From the NCBI GenBank assembly GCA_027011835.1, contig JALUZN010000076.1, positions 1 to 12,989 of the forward strand: a stretch of DNA of 12,989 nucleotides, written 5' to 3'. Of this stretch, positions 4,951 to 12,796 are shown in pieces. Position numbers and translations under genes: made by a program. The DNA is from Draconibacterium sp. GTDB taxonomy: Bacteria > Bacteroidota > Bacteroidia > Bacteroidales > Prolixibacteraceae. Numbering within the stretch: position 1 is the first letter of the stretch; every line of letters begins with the position of its first letter. The notes beneath the pieces are model-generated. The model was given only the letters and a program-made list of their open reading frames with translations, did no database searches and had not been told where the DNA came from.

Positions 4951-7350
4951 ATGAATTCAAGACAAGAATTTACAAATCGCGAAATAAGCTGGCTCTCTTT
5001 TAACGAGCGTGTTTTACAAGAAGCTGAAGATCCGAACACTCCCCTTTTGGAGCGCCTTCGTTTTATTGGTATCTTTTCGAATAACCTCGACGAGTTTTTT
5101 AGAGTTCGGGTAGCTACAGTGCGTCGAATGGTTGATTTGGGGAAAGATGAAGAAAACCTGCTGGGAAACTACTCGCCAAAAGAGTTGTTCGAGAAAATCT
5201 TGGAGGTTGTAAACAAACATCAGGATAAAGTTCAATCTATTTTTAAAGAGATTTTTACTGAATTGGAAGGGAATAATATTTTTCTTTTAAACGAAACGCA
5301 ACTCAATCATAAACAGGGTATTTTTGTAAAGAAATATTTTTACGATAAGGTGCTTCCCAATTTGGTGCCGATTATGTTGTATAAAAAAACCAAGTTCCCG
5401 TATTTACGCGACCGCTCTGTTTACCTTGCCGTTAAACTTTCGAAAAAATCGAACCCCAATGATTTTGCCTATTCACTTATTCGTATTCCCGCTAAATCGG
5501 TTCCGCGTTTTCTTGTACTTCCCAAAATTGGGAAAGATAAATTTGTAATGATTCTCGACGATGTAATTCGTTACTGCTTAAACGACCTGTTTTTCTACTT
5601 TGATTTTGACACATACGAAGCACATACACTGAAAGTTACGCGCGATGCAGAGCTCGACATTGACGATGATATATCGAAAAGTTTTATGGAAAAGATGAGC
5701 CATAGTTTGAAAAAACGAAAGACAGGGAAACCGGTTTATCTTATTTACGATCGCGAAATGCCTGAAGATATCAAGCAGTTTATTCTTAAAAAGATGAAAC
5801 TCGATACCGAAAAGAATAATGTTCCGGGTGGTCGCTACCATAACAATCGCGACTTTATGCACTTTCCTGAAATTGGGAAAAAGCGACACTACTATCCAAA
5901 ATTACCTCCGTTCAGGCATAAAGATTTACGTCAGCATACCAGTATTTTAAGTGTGTTGAGGCGGAAAGACGTAATGTTGCATTTCCCCTATCAAACGTTT
6001 AACCATTTTATCGATTTATTGCGCGAAGCAGCCATCGACCCGCAGGTAAAAGAAATTGGGATAACCATTTACCGTGTTGCCGACGCATCGAAAGTGGTAA
6101 ATGCCCTGTTAAATGCAATTCGAAATGGAAAATCGGTAACCGTTGTTATTGAATTGCAAGCTCGTTTCGACGAGGAAGCAAATATTTACTGGTCGAATAA
6201 GTTGCAGGAAGAGGGCGCCAATGTAATTAATGGTGTGCCGGGGATGAAAGTACATAGTAAACTGCTTTGGATAAAGCGAAAAGAGGAAGATGAGTTTAGA
6301 AACTATGCCTACATCGGCACGGGAAATTTTCATGAAGGAACAGCAAAAGTTTATGCCGATGAGGGATTAATGACTTCCGATATGCGGCTGGCCAACGAAG
6401 TTGAAAACATTTTTGCCTTTTTTAAGCACAACTATCAACATTTCGATTATCAGCACCTGGTTGTTAGTCCGTTTAGTATGCGTACTGTTTTTACCAACAA
6501 CATAAATCGCGAAATTGAGTTGGCAAAAAAAGGTAAAAATGCGTATATGATTTTAAAAATGAACAGCCTGATTGACAAGGAAATGATGAACAAGATTTAC
6601 GAGGCAGGTCGGGCCGGCGTAAAAATTCAGCTCATTGTTCGCGGTATTTTCGGGTTAAAATTAGATGAAAAAGAGTTACGGAAAAATATTACTGCAATTA
6701 GTATTGTAGATAAATACCTCGAGCATTCGCGGATTTTTATTTTTGGAAATAACGGTGATGAGAAAATTTTTATCTCGTCGGCCGATTGGATGCCGCGCAA
6801 CCTAAACCGTAGGATAGAAGTTGCTTGTCCGGTTTACGACCCCGACATTCGATTGGAACTTAAAGCAATGCTGGAATTTCAGTTAAAAGACAATACAAAA
6901 GCACGTATTCTCGATTCGGAATTGCTGAATAAATACAATATTGGAGGAGAAAATAAGTCGCGTGCACAAGAAGATTATTATCGATTTATAAAAAATAAAC
7001 ACCACATTATTATGAAAATTTATCACAATCCGCGTTGTGCAAAAAGCCGCGCCGGGCTCAAGTATCTCGAAGAAAAGGGATACGATATTGAAATTGTAAA
7101 ATACCTTACCGAGGGTATTTCGGAAGAGGAGTTAACCGAAATTATTTCGAAAACAGGCCGTCCTGTTTTCGAACTTGTTCGTACACAAGAGGCTAATTAT
7201 AAGGAGAAATACAAAGGGAAAGAGTTTACCGACAAGGAGTGGATTAAAATTTTGGTTGAAAATCCGCGACTTTTGCAACGGCCCATTGTGGTAAATGGCG
7301 ACAAAGCTACTTTAGCAAATCCGCCCGAAAATGTAGATGCAATTGTGTAA
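4951..7350 (+). CDS. ppk1: polyphosphate kinase 1 fused in frame to an ArsC/Spx-like domain
   Basis: Residues 1 to about 682 are a full-length PPK1, which reversibly moves the ATP gamma-phosphate onto polyphosphate chains. The start is right because FTNREISWLSFNERVLQEAE follows within six residues. Known E. coli functional positions all match in number: N45 (ATP), R375 and R405 (Mg/phosphate), H435 in KVHSKL (phospho-histidine), Y468, R564, and H592 in YLEHSR. Also seen are IGTGNFHEGTA and SSADWMPRNLNRRIEVA. PPK1 normally ends near here (688 residues in E. coli), but this frame continues through NKHHII into a complete 112-residue ArsC-family domain starting at M688. The junction sits on a run of six A (6990-6995); one more A would give TAA and split it into two adjacent genes. 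It is either a genuine fusion, a recent frameshift or a sequencing error. No partner ppx is adjacent. Confidence 0.92.
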   Translation: MNSRQEFTNREISWLSFNERVLQEAEDPNTPLLERLRFIGIFSNNLDEFFRVRVATVRRMVDLGKDEENLLGNYSPKELFEKILEVVNKHQDKVQSIFKEIFTELEGNNIFLLNETQLNHKQGIFVKKYFYDKVLPNLVPIMLYKKTKFPYLRDRSVYLAVKLSKKSNPNDFAYSLIRIPAKSVPRFLVLPKIGKDKFVMILDDVIRYCLNDLFFYFDFDTYEAHTLKVTRDAELDIDDDISKSFMEKMSHSLKKRKTGKPVYLIYDREMPEDIKQFILKKMKLDTEKNNVPGGRYHNNRDFMHFPEIGKKRHYYPKLPPFRHKDLRQHTSILSVLRRKDVMLHFPYQTFNHFIDLLREAAIDPQVKEIGITIYRVADASKVVNALLNAIRNGKSVTVVIELQARFDEEANIYWSNKLQEEGANVINGVPGMKVHSKLLWIKRKEEDEFRNYAYIGTGNFHEGTAKVYADEGLMTSDMRLANEVENIFAFFKHNYQHFDYQHLVVSPFSMRTVFTNNINREIELAKKGKNAYMILKMNSLIDKEMMNKIYEAGRAGVKIQLIVRGIFGLKLDEKELRKNITAISIVDKYLEHSRIFIFGNNGDEKIFISSADWMPRNLNRRIEVACPVYDPDIRLELKAMLEFQLKDNTKARILDSELLNKYNIGGENKSRAQEDYYRFIKNKHHIIMKIYHNPRCAKSRAGLKYLEEKGYDIEIVKYLTEGISEEELTEIISKTGRPVFELVRTQEANYKEKYKGKEFTDKEWIKILVENPRLLQRPIVVNGDKATLANPPENVDAIV
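7012..7350 (+). other. ArsC/YffB/Spx-like thioredoxin-fold domain (C-terminal part of the fusion, or a separate arsC-like gene)
   Basis: Starting at ATG 7012, the last 112 codons match a complete ArsC-family protein: KIYHNPRCAKSR with the lone cysteine (C696 of the fusion), KYLTEGISEEEL, GRPVFELVRTQEANYKEKYKGKEF, ENPRLLQRPIVVNGDKA and PPENV. In family terms C696 matches the arsenate-reducing Cys12 of E. coli ArsC, R744 matches R60 and R777 matches R94, while the place of R107 is taken by N790 (LANPPE instead of GRPPE). So the redox cysteine is kept but the three-arginine arsenate site is incomplete. The bases before 7012 are AT-rich like ordinary starts in this phylum, so internal initiation is possible. 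Confidence 0.8.
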
Positions 7351-7417
7351 TATCTTCAAACCCATAGCTTAATAATGATGATTGCAGAATATTGATTTCA
7401 GATTTAATCTGCTATTG

Positions 7418-7672
7418 TAATTAGGGTCTGCTGAAAAGCTCAGATGTGCGTCAGATTTGGACTTTGTGAAGTGCAGATGTATATAAATACTTCAAACTGA
7501 ACAAGGTACAAATATGGCGTACAGCTGAGCTGTTAAAATATTCGAAACATAGAATAAATAAATGCAAGCATTTTTAATATAACAAAACAAAAAGCTTGCA
7601 CTTTTAAAAGTATCAAACAGGGTATCTGACTGTATGACACGTGTTTAATCGTTTTTCAGCAGACCCTAATTA
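7418..7672. mobile_element. MITE-like non-autonomous element with 20-bp perfect terminal inverted repeats
   Basis: TAATTAGGGTCTGCTGAAAA at 7418-7437 is matched exactly by its reverse complement at 7653-7672; the match stops on both sides. The outer six bases, TAATTA, are themselves palindromic and present at both ends, so they are either part of the repeat or a target duplication, leaving a 243-bp core (7424-7666) with GGGTCTGCTGAAAA ends. Such ends are reminiscent of DDE insertion sequences (inference). The inside has no ORF of note, only an internal hairpin TGCAAGC (7563-7569) with GCTTGCA (7594-7600). Confidence 0.7.
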
Positions 7673-7723
7673 ATGCAAGATGCACTTTGTGCACAATTTT
7701 AATTCTTGCTGTGACCAATAAAA

Positions 7724-7760
7724 AAACCGTCATTCTGAGACAAATTCAGAATGACGGTTT
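7724..7760 (-). terminator. strong intrinsic terminator, mainly for mscS, possibly bidirectional
   Basis: AAACCGTCATTCTGA (7724-7738) pairs perfectly with 7746-7760 across a seven-base loop. On the minus strand it is followed by a run of seven or more T, as expected for the end of mscS; on the plus strand the tail is AT-rich but weaker, so it may also stop ppk transcripts. Confidence 0.8.
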
Positions 7761-7836
7761 AATAAAAATTATTTCTACTTGAAAGTCGGGTTTTACGTTC
7801 AACCTTATTCCCGATTTATATCGAGAAATTTATCGA

Positions 7837-8652
7837 CTATTTTTCAATATGTACATCCATTTGTGGGAATGGAATGGTAATACCGGCTTTGTCGAGTGCC
7901 AGTTTTCCCTCTTCAATAACATAGAAATATACCTCCCAGTAATCGCCGGGCAAAGTATATGGGCGCACGGCCAGGTTTACCGAACTGTCGGCTAAATCGT
8001 GTACACCCACAAACGGCTCAGGCGTTTTTAAAACCTTCGGATGACTTTCAATAATATTTAATAAAATATCTTTTGCCTTTTTAATGTTCGACTCGTATGA
8101 AATACCAAAAGTCATATCCACACGAATTACTCCTTCGGTTGTGTAGTTTACAATGTCGTTGTTCGATACAGCTGCGTTAGGAATAATTATCGTTTTATTC
8201 TCGGGAGACAATAAAATAGTAACAAAAATATGAATCTCTTTTACCGTTCCTAAATGTCCCTGCGATTCGATTAAGTCGCCTACTTTAAAGGGTTTAAAAA
8301 GCAAAATCATAACGCCACCGGCAAAGTTTGCCAAAGTTCCCTGCAATGCCATTCCAATGGCCAACCCAAGTGCACCAAGCACTGCAATAAACGATGTGGT
8401 TTGAATTCCCACCATTTGCGCAACACTTATAAGCAGCATTACTTTTAAGAGAATGCTAACCATAGAGGTAAGAAATTTTCGTAGCGAGTGACTTACGTCT
8501 TTCTTTTCCATTAGGCGGTTAGTAACTTTTGTTATACGTCTTATTATCCAAAACCCAATAATAAGAACCAGAATTGCCATTATTACTTTAATGCCGTATT
8601 CAATCGTTAAATCGTACGCTTTGTCGATGTATCCCTGAAATTTTTCATCCAT
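7837..8652 (-). CDS. mscS: small-conductance mechanosensitive channel, MscS family
   Basis: This 271-residue inner-membrane protein is close in length to E. coli MscS (286). It forms a heptameric tension-gated pore that releases solutes on osmotic downshock. Three transmembrane helices are visible: about 20-38 (IKVIMAILVLIIGFWII), 60-82, and the pore-lining TM3 with glycine/alanine packing, LGALGLAIGMALQGTLANFAGG (92-113). These are followed by VMILLFKPFKVGDLIE (114-129), the hallmark of the beta domain. The C-terminal cage domain includes IIIPNAAVSNNDIVNY (155-170) and ends in ITIPFPQMDVHIEK, matching the end of classical MscS. The ATG at 8652 is the only sensible start. It is a single gene with its own terminator; upstream lies the long spacer after the lipoprotein, and I could not place a promoter. 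Confidence 0.93.
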   Translation of the reverse strand: MDEKFQGYIDKAYDLTIEYGIKVIMAILVLIIGFWIIRRITKVTNRLMEKKDVSHSLRKFLTSMVSILLKVMLLISVAQMVGIQTTSFIAVLGALGLAIGMALQGTLANFAGGVMILLFKPFKVGDLIESQGHLGTVKEIHIFVTILLSPENKTIIIPNAAVSNNDIVNYTTEGVIRVDMTFGISYESNIKKAKDILLNIIESHPKVLKTPEPFVGVHDLADSSVNLAVRPYTLPGDYWEVYFYVIEEGKLALDKAGITIPFPQMDVHIEK

Positions 8653-8749
8653 AATTATTAATTTTTTATTCAGTATAATGAAACAGATTTAAGTTGGATT
8701 TGTTCAAAAATTTTGAAAGAGTAAATTTTCTATTGGTTTAATACCAACT

Positions 8750-8757
8750 TAACTTTG
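8750..8757 (+). promoter_or_regulatory. possible -7 box for a plus-strand noncoding RNA
   Basis: TAACTTTG fits TAnnTTTG exactly and points toward the two plus-strand terminator-like hairpins, with no ORF in between. A TTG at 8733-8735 is closer than the usual -33 spacing, so support is weak. Confidence 0.25.
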
Positions 8758-8763
8758 TAGTGC

Positions 8764-9028
8764 CGTACTGAATTTTTACTCAATTCAGATAGGTTTTCGG
8801 GAAAAGCTATTTGGGTTGAGTATATTCTTTTGCACAATTTTATCGTTAAAATTTGTTAATTCAACACAATTGTGTAACAATCAACTTCTGTATTCGTACG
8901 CCGAAGTACTGCTTTGTATAATAACTTAAGAGGTTGATTGTTTTTTTTTAGAGGGTACAAAGTAATTTTAGGTAGGTTATTTGGTAAAAGAGGAAAGTAA
9001 TGTAAACACATTGCTTTCTTCTTTTTTT
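8764..9028 (+). ncRNA. candidate small RNA gene, function unknown
   Basis: If transcription starts just after the box at 8750-8757, the RNA would fold into hairpins at 8768-8788 (CTGAATT/AATTCAG) and 8790-8809, a palindrome at 8864-8875, and a 12-bp stem closing 8878-8889 with 8929-8940 followed by nine T (8941-8949). A second terminator ends at 9028. The end could therefore be about 8949 (roughly 185 nt) or 9028 (roughly 265 nt). The size range and closed stems recall 6S-type or other regulatory RNAs, but no family signature was recognised. This is inference from structure alone. Confidence 0.25.
8989..9028 (+). terminator. intrinsic terminator on the plus strand
   Basis: AGAGGAAAGTAATGT (8989-9003) pairs with 9008-9022 through 15 positions including two G-U pairs, loop AAAC, followed by seven T (9022-9028). 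The T-run favours the plus strand, where no gene precedes it. Confidence 0.55.
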
Positions 9029-9050
9029 GTGATATCCATACCAATAGCAC

Positions 9051-9078
9051 AAAAAAAGCCGCATAAAGCGGCTTTTTT
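9051..9078 (-). terminator. intrinsic terminator of the TonB receptor/lipoprotein operon
   Basis: GCCGC (9058-9062) pairs with GCGGC (9068-9072) around ATAAA, flanked by seven A on the left and six T on the right, giving a T-run on either strand. It lies 23 bases beyond the lipoprotein stop codon. Confidence 0.85.
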
Positions 9079-9100
9079 AAAATACTATTAATGATGTTGT

Positions 9101-10240
9101 TTATTCGTCGGTTACTTCAGACCAAGTGCCTGCTTTTTTAATTAAACGAATTGTTGTTGCACCCGAACTTCCATCGTAATAATTGTAAGTTACTAAATAT
9201 TGTTGGTCTTCAACAATGGTGTAATTTGTGTCTAACATTCCGGTAATCATTTCAATTAGTTTATCTCTATCGGTTCCCGGAGTTTTTCCACTACGAAGAT
9301 CGAAATTGCCGTATTTAGAACTTGCGGGATAAAGTGCATAATCAGCTGCTGTGAGAGTGATTTTAATTGCCGGGTCGGCCCACCAGTAACTTTTTGTAAT
9401 ATCCTCTTCATCTAACGAATAGTTAAGTTCTTCCGAAACCGGCATTACACTTTGTTTTACCATCCAGTTTGTGCCGCTGAAAAGGTATACAACGTAGGTG
9501 TCGATATAGTTTTTATAAACTGTGCCGGCATAAGTAATTGGCGCTGTACCATTATCGACAGCATATTTCGCTAAATCTTCTAATGCGTCGTTAATTGTAT
9601 AAAAAGTTTTGTATTTACCGTTACCGGTTTCTTCGTAAATCTCGTCGGTAACTTTTACTGCATTTTTATCGTAGCCAACCTCTTCGCTTGTTCCATCGGC
9701 ATTTACTTTAATGTAACGTGTTTTGTATTTTGTAAACAGTGTATATTTTGCAGTCATTTCTGCACCTGCTTCATCAGAATAAACTTTTCGGTCTAACAGT
9801 TTTCCTATTAACGATTCAGCTTCGTCTTCGTTACTAAAGTTACTGTGCCCCTGTCCCATTTCAGCATATTCATCATCGCTTATTTCGTAGGCATGGTCTA
9901 TGTCTTTAACCGGTTTCGAATAAAAATCGTATGTAACCAACATCGATTGTGCATCTTCTCCCGAGAATTTTTGATTCAATATTTCGGGAAGATAATCTTT
10001 TGGCAAAGCATATTTCGAAAAGCTTTTGTACTTACTTACACTTTCGTTACTCGACAGCGCGTAGTCATCGTCGGTAAGCGTATATGCAGCAGGAGCAACA
10101 ACTCGGTCTTTTAAGAAAACGGCCTTTTCGTTTTCGGCATCCTGTTTTTTATCAATTTCATTGTTAATATCCTGCATTGGGTTACAGGCATTAAAAATAA
10201 ATCCTATTGCAAATATTGCTATAAATAATATCTTTTTCAT
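9101..10240 (-). CDS. lipoprotein with four internal repeat units, partner of the adjacent TonB receptor
   Basis: I do not recognise a named family with certainty. The 379-residue precursor starts MKKILFIAIFAIGFIFNAC, a lipoprotein signal with C19 as the lipidation site. After a charged linker the protein is made of four related units of 55-65 residues: about 53-107, 118-180, 195-260 and 293-356. Each opens with a variant of LTxxDY (YTLTDDDY, YEISDDEY, VKVTDEIY, ITLTAADY), often has KYxxF next, then a leucine-rich stretch, and ends in an aromatic beta strand such as LVTYDFY or LVTYNYY. It is acidic overall. Its start lies 12 bases beyond the receptor's stop, so the two are co-transcribed, and it occupies the place where SusD lies in SusCD operons, although it does not resemble SusD. 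A surface or periplasmic-face ligand-binding partner of the receptor is the likely role (inference). Confidence 0.75.
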   Translation of the reverse strand: MKKILFIAIFAIGFIFNACNPMQDINNEIDKKQDAENEKAVFLKDRVVAPAAYTLTDDDYALSSNESVSKYKSFSKYALPKDYLPEILNQKFSGEDAQSMLVTYDFYSKPVKDIDHAYEISDDEYAEMGQGHSNFSNEDEAESLIGKLLDRKVYSDEAGAEMTAKYTLFTKYKTRYIKVNADGTSEEVGYDKNAVKVTDEIYEETGNGKYKTFYTINDALEDLAKYAVDNGTAPITYAGTVYKNYIDTYVVYLFSGTNWMVKQSVMPVSEELNYSLDEEDITKSYWWADPAIKITLTAADYALYPASSKYGNFDLRSGKTPGTDRDKLIEMITGMLDTNYTIVEDQQYLVTYNYYDGSSGATTIRLIKKAGTWSEVTDE

Positions 10241-10252
10241 CTCATTAAAATT

Positions 10253-12796
10253 TTAGAAGTTAATTCTTAAACCGGTTGACCAATTTCTGCCAATTCCATA
10301 ATATACCCGTGCAGTCTTCCAATCGTTATCTTTTCCGTCATCAGCATCCGAAATAAATTCGGTATCGAATAAGTTAATGATGTTTGCAAAAACCGTAGCG
10401 TCGAAATCGCCAATTTTAAATTTGTAGCGTAAATTTGCATCCATAAGTCCGTAAGCAGGAACTTTCCATGGTTGAACTCCTTTTTTATTCACATCGCCTC
10501 TGCCTGTTGGATCGTATTGGGCATATAAATTGTCGTAATAGTTATAGTCTAATCCAACTTTAAAACCTTCGAATATTTCGTAGTTGGCACCAAGAGCAAA
10601 TGTTGTTTGTGCAGCATCGCCCACTTTTAATCCGGCAATATATAAATCTACTTTTCCAATAAGTTCCTGATTTTCGTTGTAAATTGGTACATCAACCAAA
10701 TCGTTTTGCCATCTCCAGTTTCCCAACGATGCCATTCCTGTAATTTGCAGACTATTTACCGGTTTCCATTTGAAATCCATTTCAAGTCCCTGGTGTAATG
10801 CATTTACGCCTTGTATATTTGCCTGATAGTAGTTTCCGTCGGGCTGTCTTATTGAACGACGGAAGAATTTATCTTTCCAGTTTGTTGAATAGGCATTAAC
10901 ATTTAAATTGAAGGTTTTTGTGCGGAACCCGTATCCAACTTCAAAAGCCATTGTTTTTTCGTTTTTAGCTCCGTCGTTTAAGTCGTTCTTATAATTAATA
11001 AAAATGGCATCGAAGAGCGGTGCTTTTTGGAAATAACCAACATTGGCAAAAACGTTATGTTTTTCGTTTAGGTTATAGTTAGCTCCACCTTTTACAATAT
11101 ATCCCTGATGGTTTACTTTTACCGAAGTTTGTTCCGGATCGCTGTCTAAGTAATTAAAAAAGTCTTTACGCTGGTAGCCGGTATTCGAGAATGAACCGGC
11201 AACAAATGCCGACAATGCACCACTTGAATATTCGGCCTGGCCAAATAGTCCCTGCCAGGTAACAATTCCGTGATTCCAGTATCCGATTTTATCGCCTTTA
11301 CGGGCAATTTTATTCGGATTATTTTTGTCTTCAGTCGATAAAACAAAATCGCCACCTAATAAATCGGTCACTTCGCGGAAGTGTTTTCCTACATAGTGTC
11401 TTAAGTCAATACCACCACTAATTTCCCATTTATCCGATAAATCGTACTGAACGTTTGAAAGAATTCCCATCCAGTTGTGGTCGTTTCTCGAAGCACGCAT
11501 AATTGCTGTAGAACCTCTGTTTCCGTTGGCAATGTTTTCTGCAACTATTCGGTCGTAATCAATTTGGCCATCTTTTTTGTAAGTGTAGAATGCATTTTGG
11601 TTCGACCCGTAATTCCCTGTTCCACCACCAGTTCCAAACGAGTAGTAAGCCGAAGTTGCAATTGTCATTCTGTCGCTAATTGTTAAATAATGGTTTAACG
11701 ACATTTGTGGTTTATGATAGAAGTTTGTTCTTAAATTATACTCCTGACCATTTTTATATCCCCAATCGGGGTTATATCGCAACCCTTTTGCAGGGTCTTT
11801 AACTTGCTCAATACTTTGTGTGCTCGAGCGTTGGCCGTGCACTTGCGGTGCACCAAAAGCGGTAAATGTTAACATTTGGTTTGTCCAACGTTTCGACACA
11901 CTTGCAAAATACGACCAGCCATCGAATTTCGTTGCATCAACCCAGCCATTTCCTACAGAGTGAGCTCCCGATAAAGTTATTGCCCAGCCTTTATCGCTCA
12001 TTCCGGTAGAGAGGGTAAAAGAGGTCTTTTTGTATCCATCGTTTCCTACTCCGGTATAAAAACTTCCACCTCGTTCAGCGTCGGTAGTTTTGGTAATAAT
12101 GTTTATTGTTCCACCAACCGAACCAATCGATAGTTTCGATGCTCCTAAACCACGCTGTACCTGCATAGAACGGGTTACCTCTGAAAGGCCTGCCCAGTTA
12201 CTCCAGTAAACCCAGCCGTTTTCCATATCGTTTACCGGAACACCGTTAATCATTACCGCAACATTCTTCATGTCGAAACCTCGCACGTTAACACGCGAAT
12301 CGCCAAATCCACCTCCCTGACGGGTTGCATAAATACCCGGAGTAGATTTTAAAATTTCGGGATACTCTTGTGTTCCAAGTTTTTCGGCAATTTGTGCCGG
12401 ATCAATCGACGAAACGGCAACAGGAGTTTTTCTTCGCACTGCAACCGAAGCCAAAACCATCACTTCGTTAATACCTACTGCATCAGATTTCAGTTCTATT
12501 TTTCCCAGGTCGTTGGTCTGACCTGAAGAGACAGAAACATCCATTTGATTTGTTACATAACCAATGTAGGAAATGTTAATTTGATAGTTTCCCGGGTTCG
12601 ACTTAAGTACAAACTCGCCATCAATATTAGTAACAGTTCCAATGGTTGTTCCTTCAATAACAACACTGGCTCCAATAAGAGCCTCGCCGTTTTCTGCATC
12701 AACAATTACACCCTTTATTGTTCCCTGGGCGAAAGTTGTCAAAGCAAAAAGGCTAAAAATAGCCACCATTACGGTTGACAAAATTGTTTTTTTCAT
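10253..12796 (-). CDS. TonB-dependent outer-membrane receptor with carboxypeptidase-like regulatory domain
   Basis: An 847-residue outer-membrane active transporter powered by TonB-ExbBD. Domains in order: signal peptide (1-23, cleavage after TTFA); a beta-sandwich carboxypeptidase-regulatory-like domain (about 26-103: IKGVIVDAENGEALIGASV, GTVTNIDGEF, ISYIGY); a TonB-box-like NEVMVLA (110-116); a plug (about 126-236) with STPGIYATRQGGGFGDSRVNVRGF, NVAVMINGVPVNDMENGWVY and GSVGGTINIITKT; then a beta-barrel to the C-terminal aromatic residue (GLRINF). It is full length with no frameshift. The plug signature is the plain TonB receptor type rather than a clear SusC. The substrate is unknown; with no glycan or metal genes beside it only the repeat lipoprotein gives a clue. 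It heads the two-gene operon. Confidence 0.92.
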   Translation of the reverse strand: MKKTILSTVMVAIFSLFALTTFAQGTIKGVIVDAENGEALIGASVVIEGTTIGTVTNIDGEFVLKSNPGNYQINISYIGYVTNQMDVSVSSGQTNDLGKIELKSDAVGINEVMVLASVAVRRKTPVAVSSIDPAQIAEKLGTQEYPEILKSTPGIYATRQGGGFGDSRVNVRGFDMKNVAVMINGVPVNDMENGWVYWSNWAGLSEVTRSMQVQRGLGASKLSIGSVGGTINIITKTTDAERGGSFYTGVGNDGYKKTSFTLSTGMSDKGWAITLSGAHSVGNGWVDATKFDGWSYFASVSKRWTNQMLTFTAFGAPQVHGQRSSTQSIEQVKDPAKGLRYNPDWGYKNGQEYNLRTNFYHKPQMSLNHYLTISDRMTIATSAYYSFGTGGGTGNYGSNQNAFYTYKKDGQIDYDRIVAENIANGNRGSTAIMRASRNDHNWMGILSNVQYDLSDKWEISGGIDLRHYVGKHFREVTDLLGGDFVLSTEDKNNPNKIARKGDKIGYWNHGIVTWQGLFGQAEYSSGALSAFVAGSFSNTGYQRKDFFNYLDSDPEQTSVKVNHQGYIVKGGANYNLNEKHNVFANVGYFQKAPLFDAIFINYKNDLNDGAKNEKTMAFEVGYGFRTKTFNLNVNAYSTNWKDKFFRRSIRQPDGNYYQANIQGVNALHQGLEMDFKWKPVNSLQITGMASLGNWRWQNDLVDVPIYNENQELIGKVDLYIAGLKVGDAAQTTFALGANYEIFEGFKVGLDYNYYDNLYAQYDPTGRGDVNKKGVQPWKVPAYGLMDANLRYKFKIGDFDATVFANIINLFDTEFISDADDGKDNDWKTARVYYGIGRNWSTGLRINF

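Larger units (their letters stand above)
7351..7836. other. convergent spacer between ppk and mscS
   Basis: This 486-bp region holds no gene. In order it has a small hairpin CAGAT/ATCTG (7399-7411), the MITE-like element (7418-7672), a hairpin GCAAGA (7675-7680) with TCTTGC (7704-7709) enclosing TGCAC/GTGCA, and the strong terminator at 7724-7760. The MITE has inserted beyond the 3' ends of both genes, so it should not disrupt either. Confidence 0.7.
8653..9100. other. long spacer between mscS and the lipoprotein gene
   Basis: 448 bp with no plausible ORF although both flanking genes are on the minus strand. It contains, on the plus strand, a TAnnTTTG box (8750-8757), several hairpins (8768-8788, 8790-8809, a 12-base palindrome at 8864-8875), and two hairpins followed by T-runs (8878-8949 and 8989-9028). 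The operon terminator is at 9051-9078. Confidence 0.6.

Noticed and set aside
5578..5889. 103-codon minus-strand frame within ppk
   Set aside because: Antisense shadow of the conserved PPK1 coding sequence.
8856..9050. 64-codon minus-strand frame in the spacer
   Set aside because: It runs through two hairpins and T/A-runs and has a low-complexity lysine/leucine product; no start signal or homology seen.
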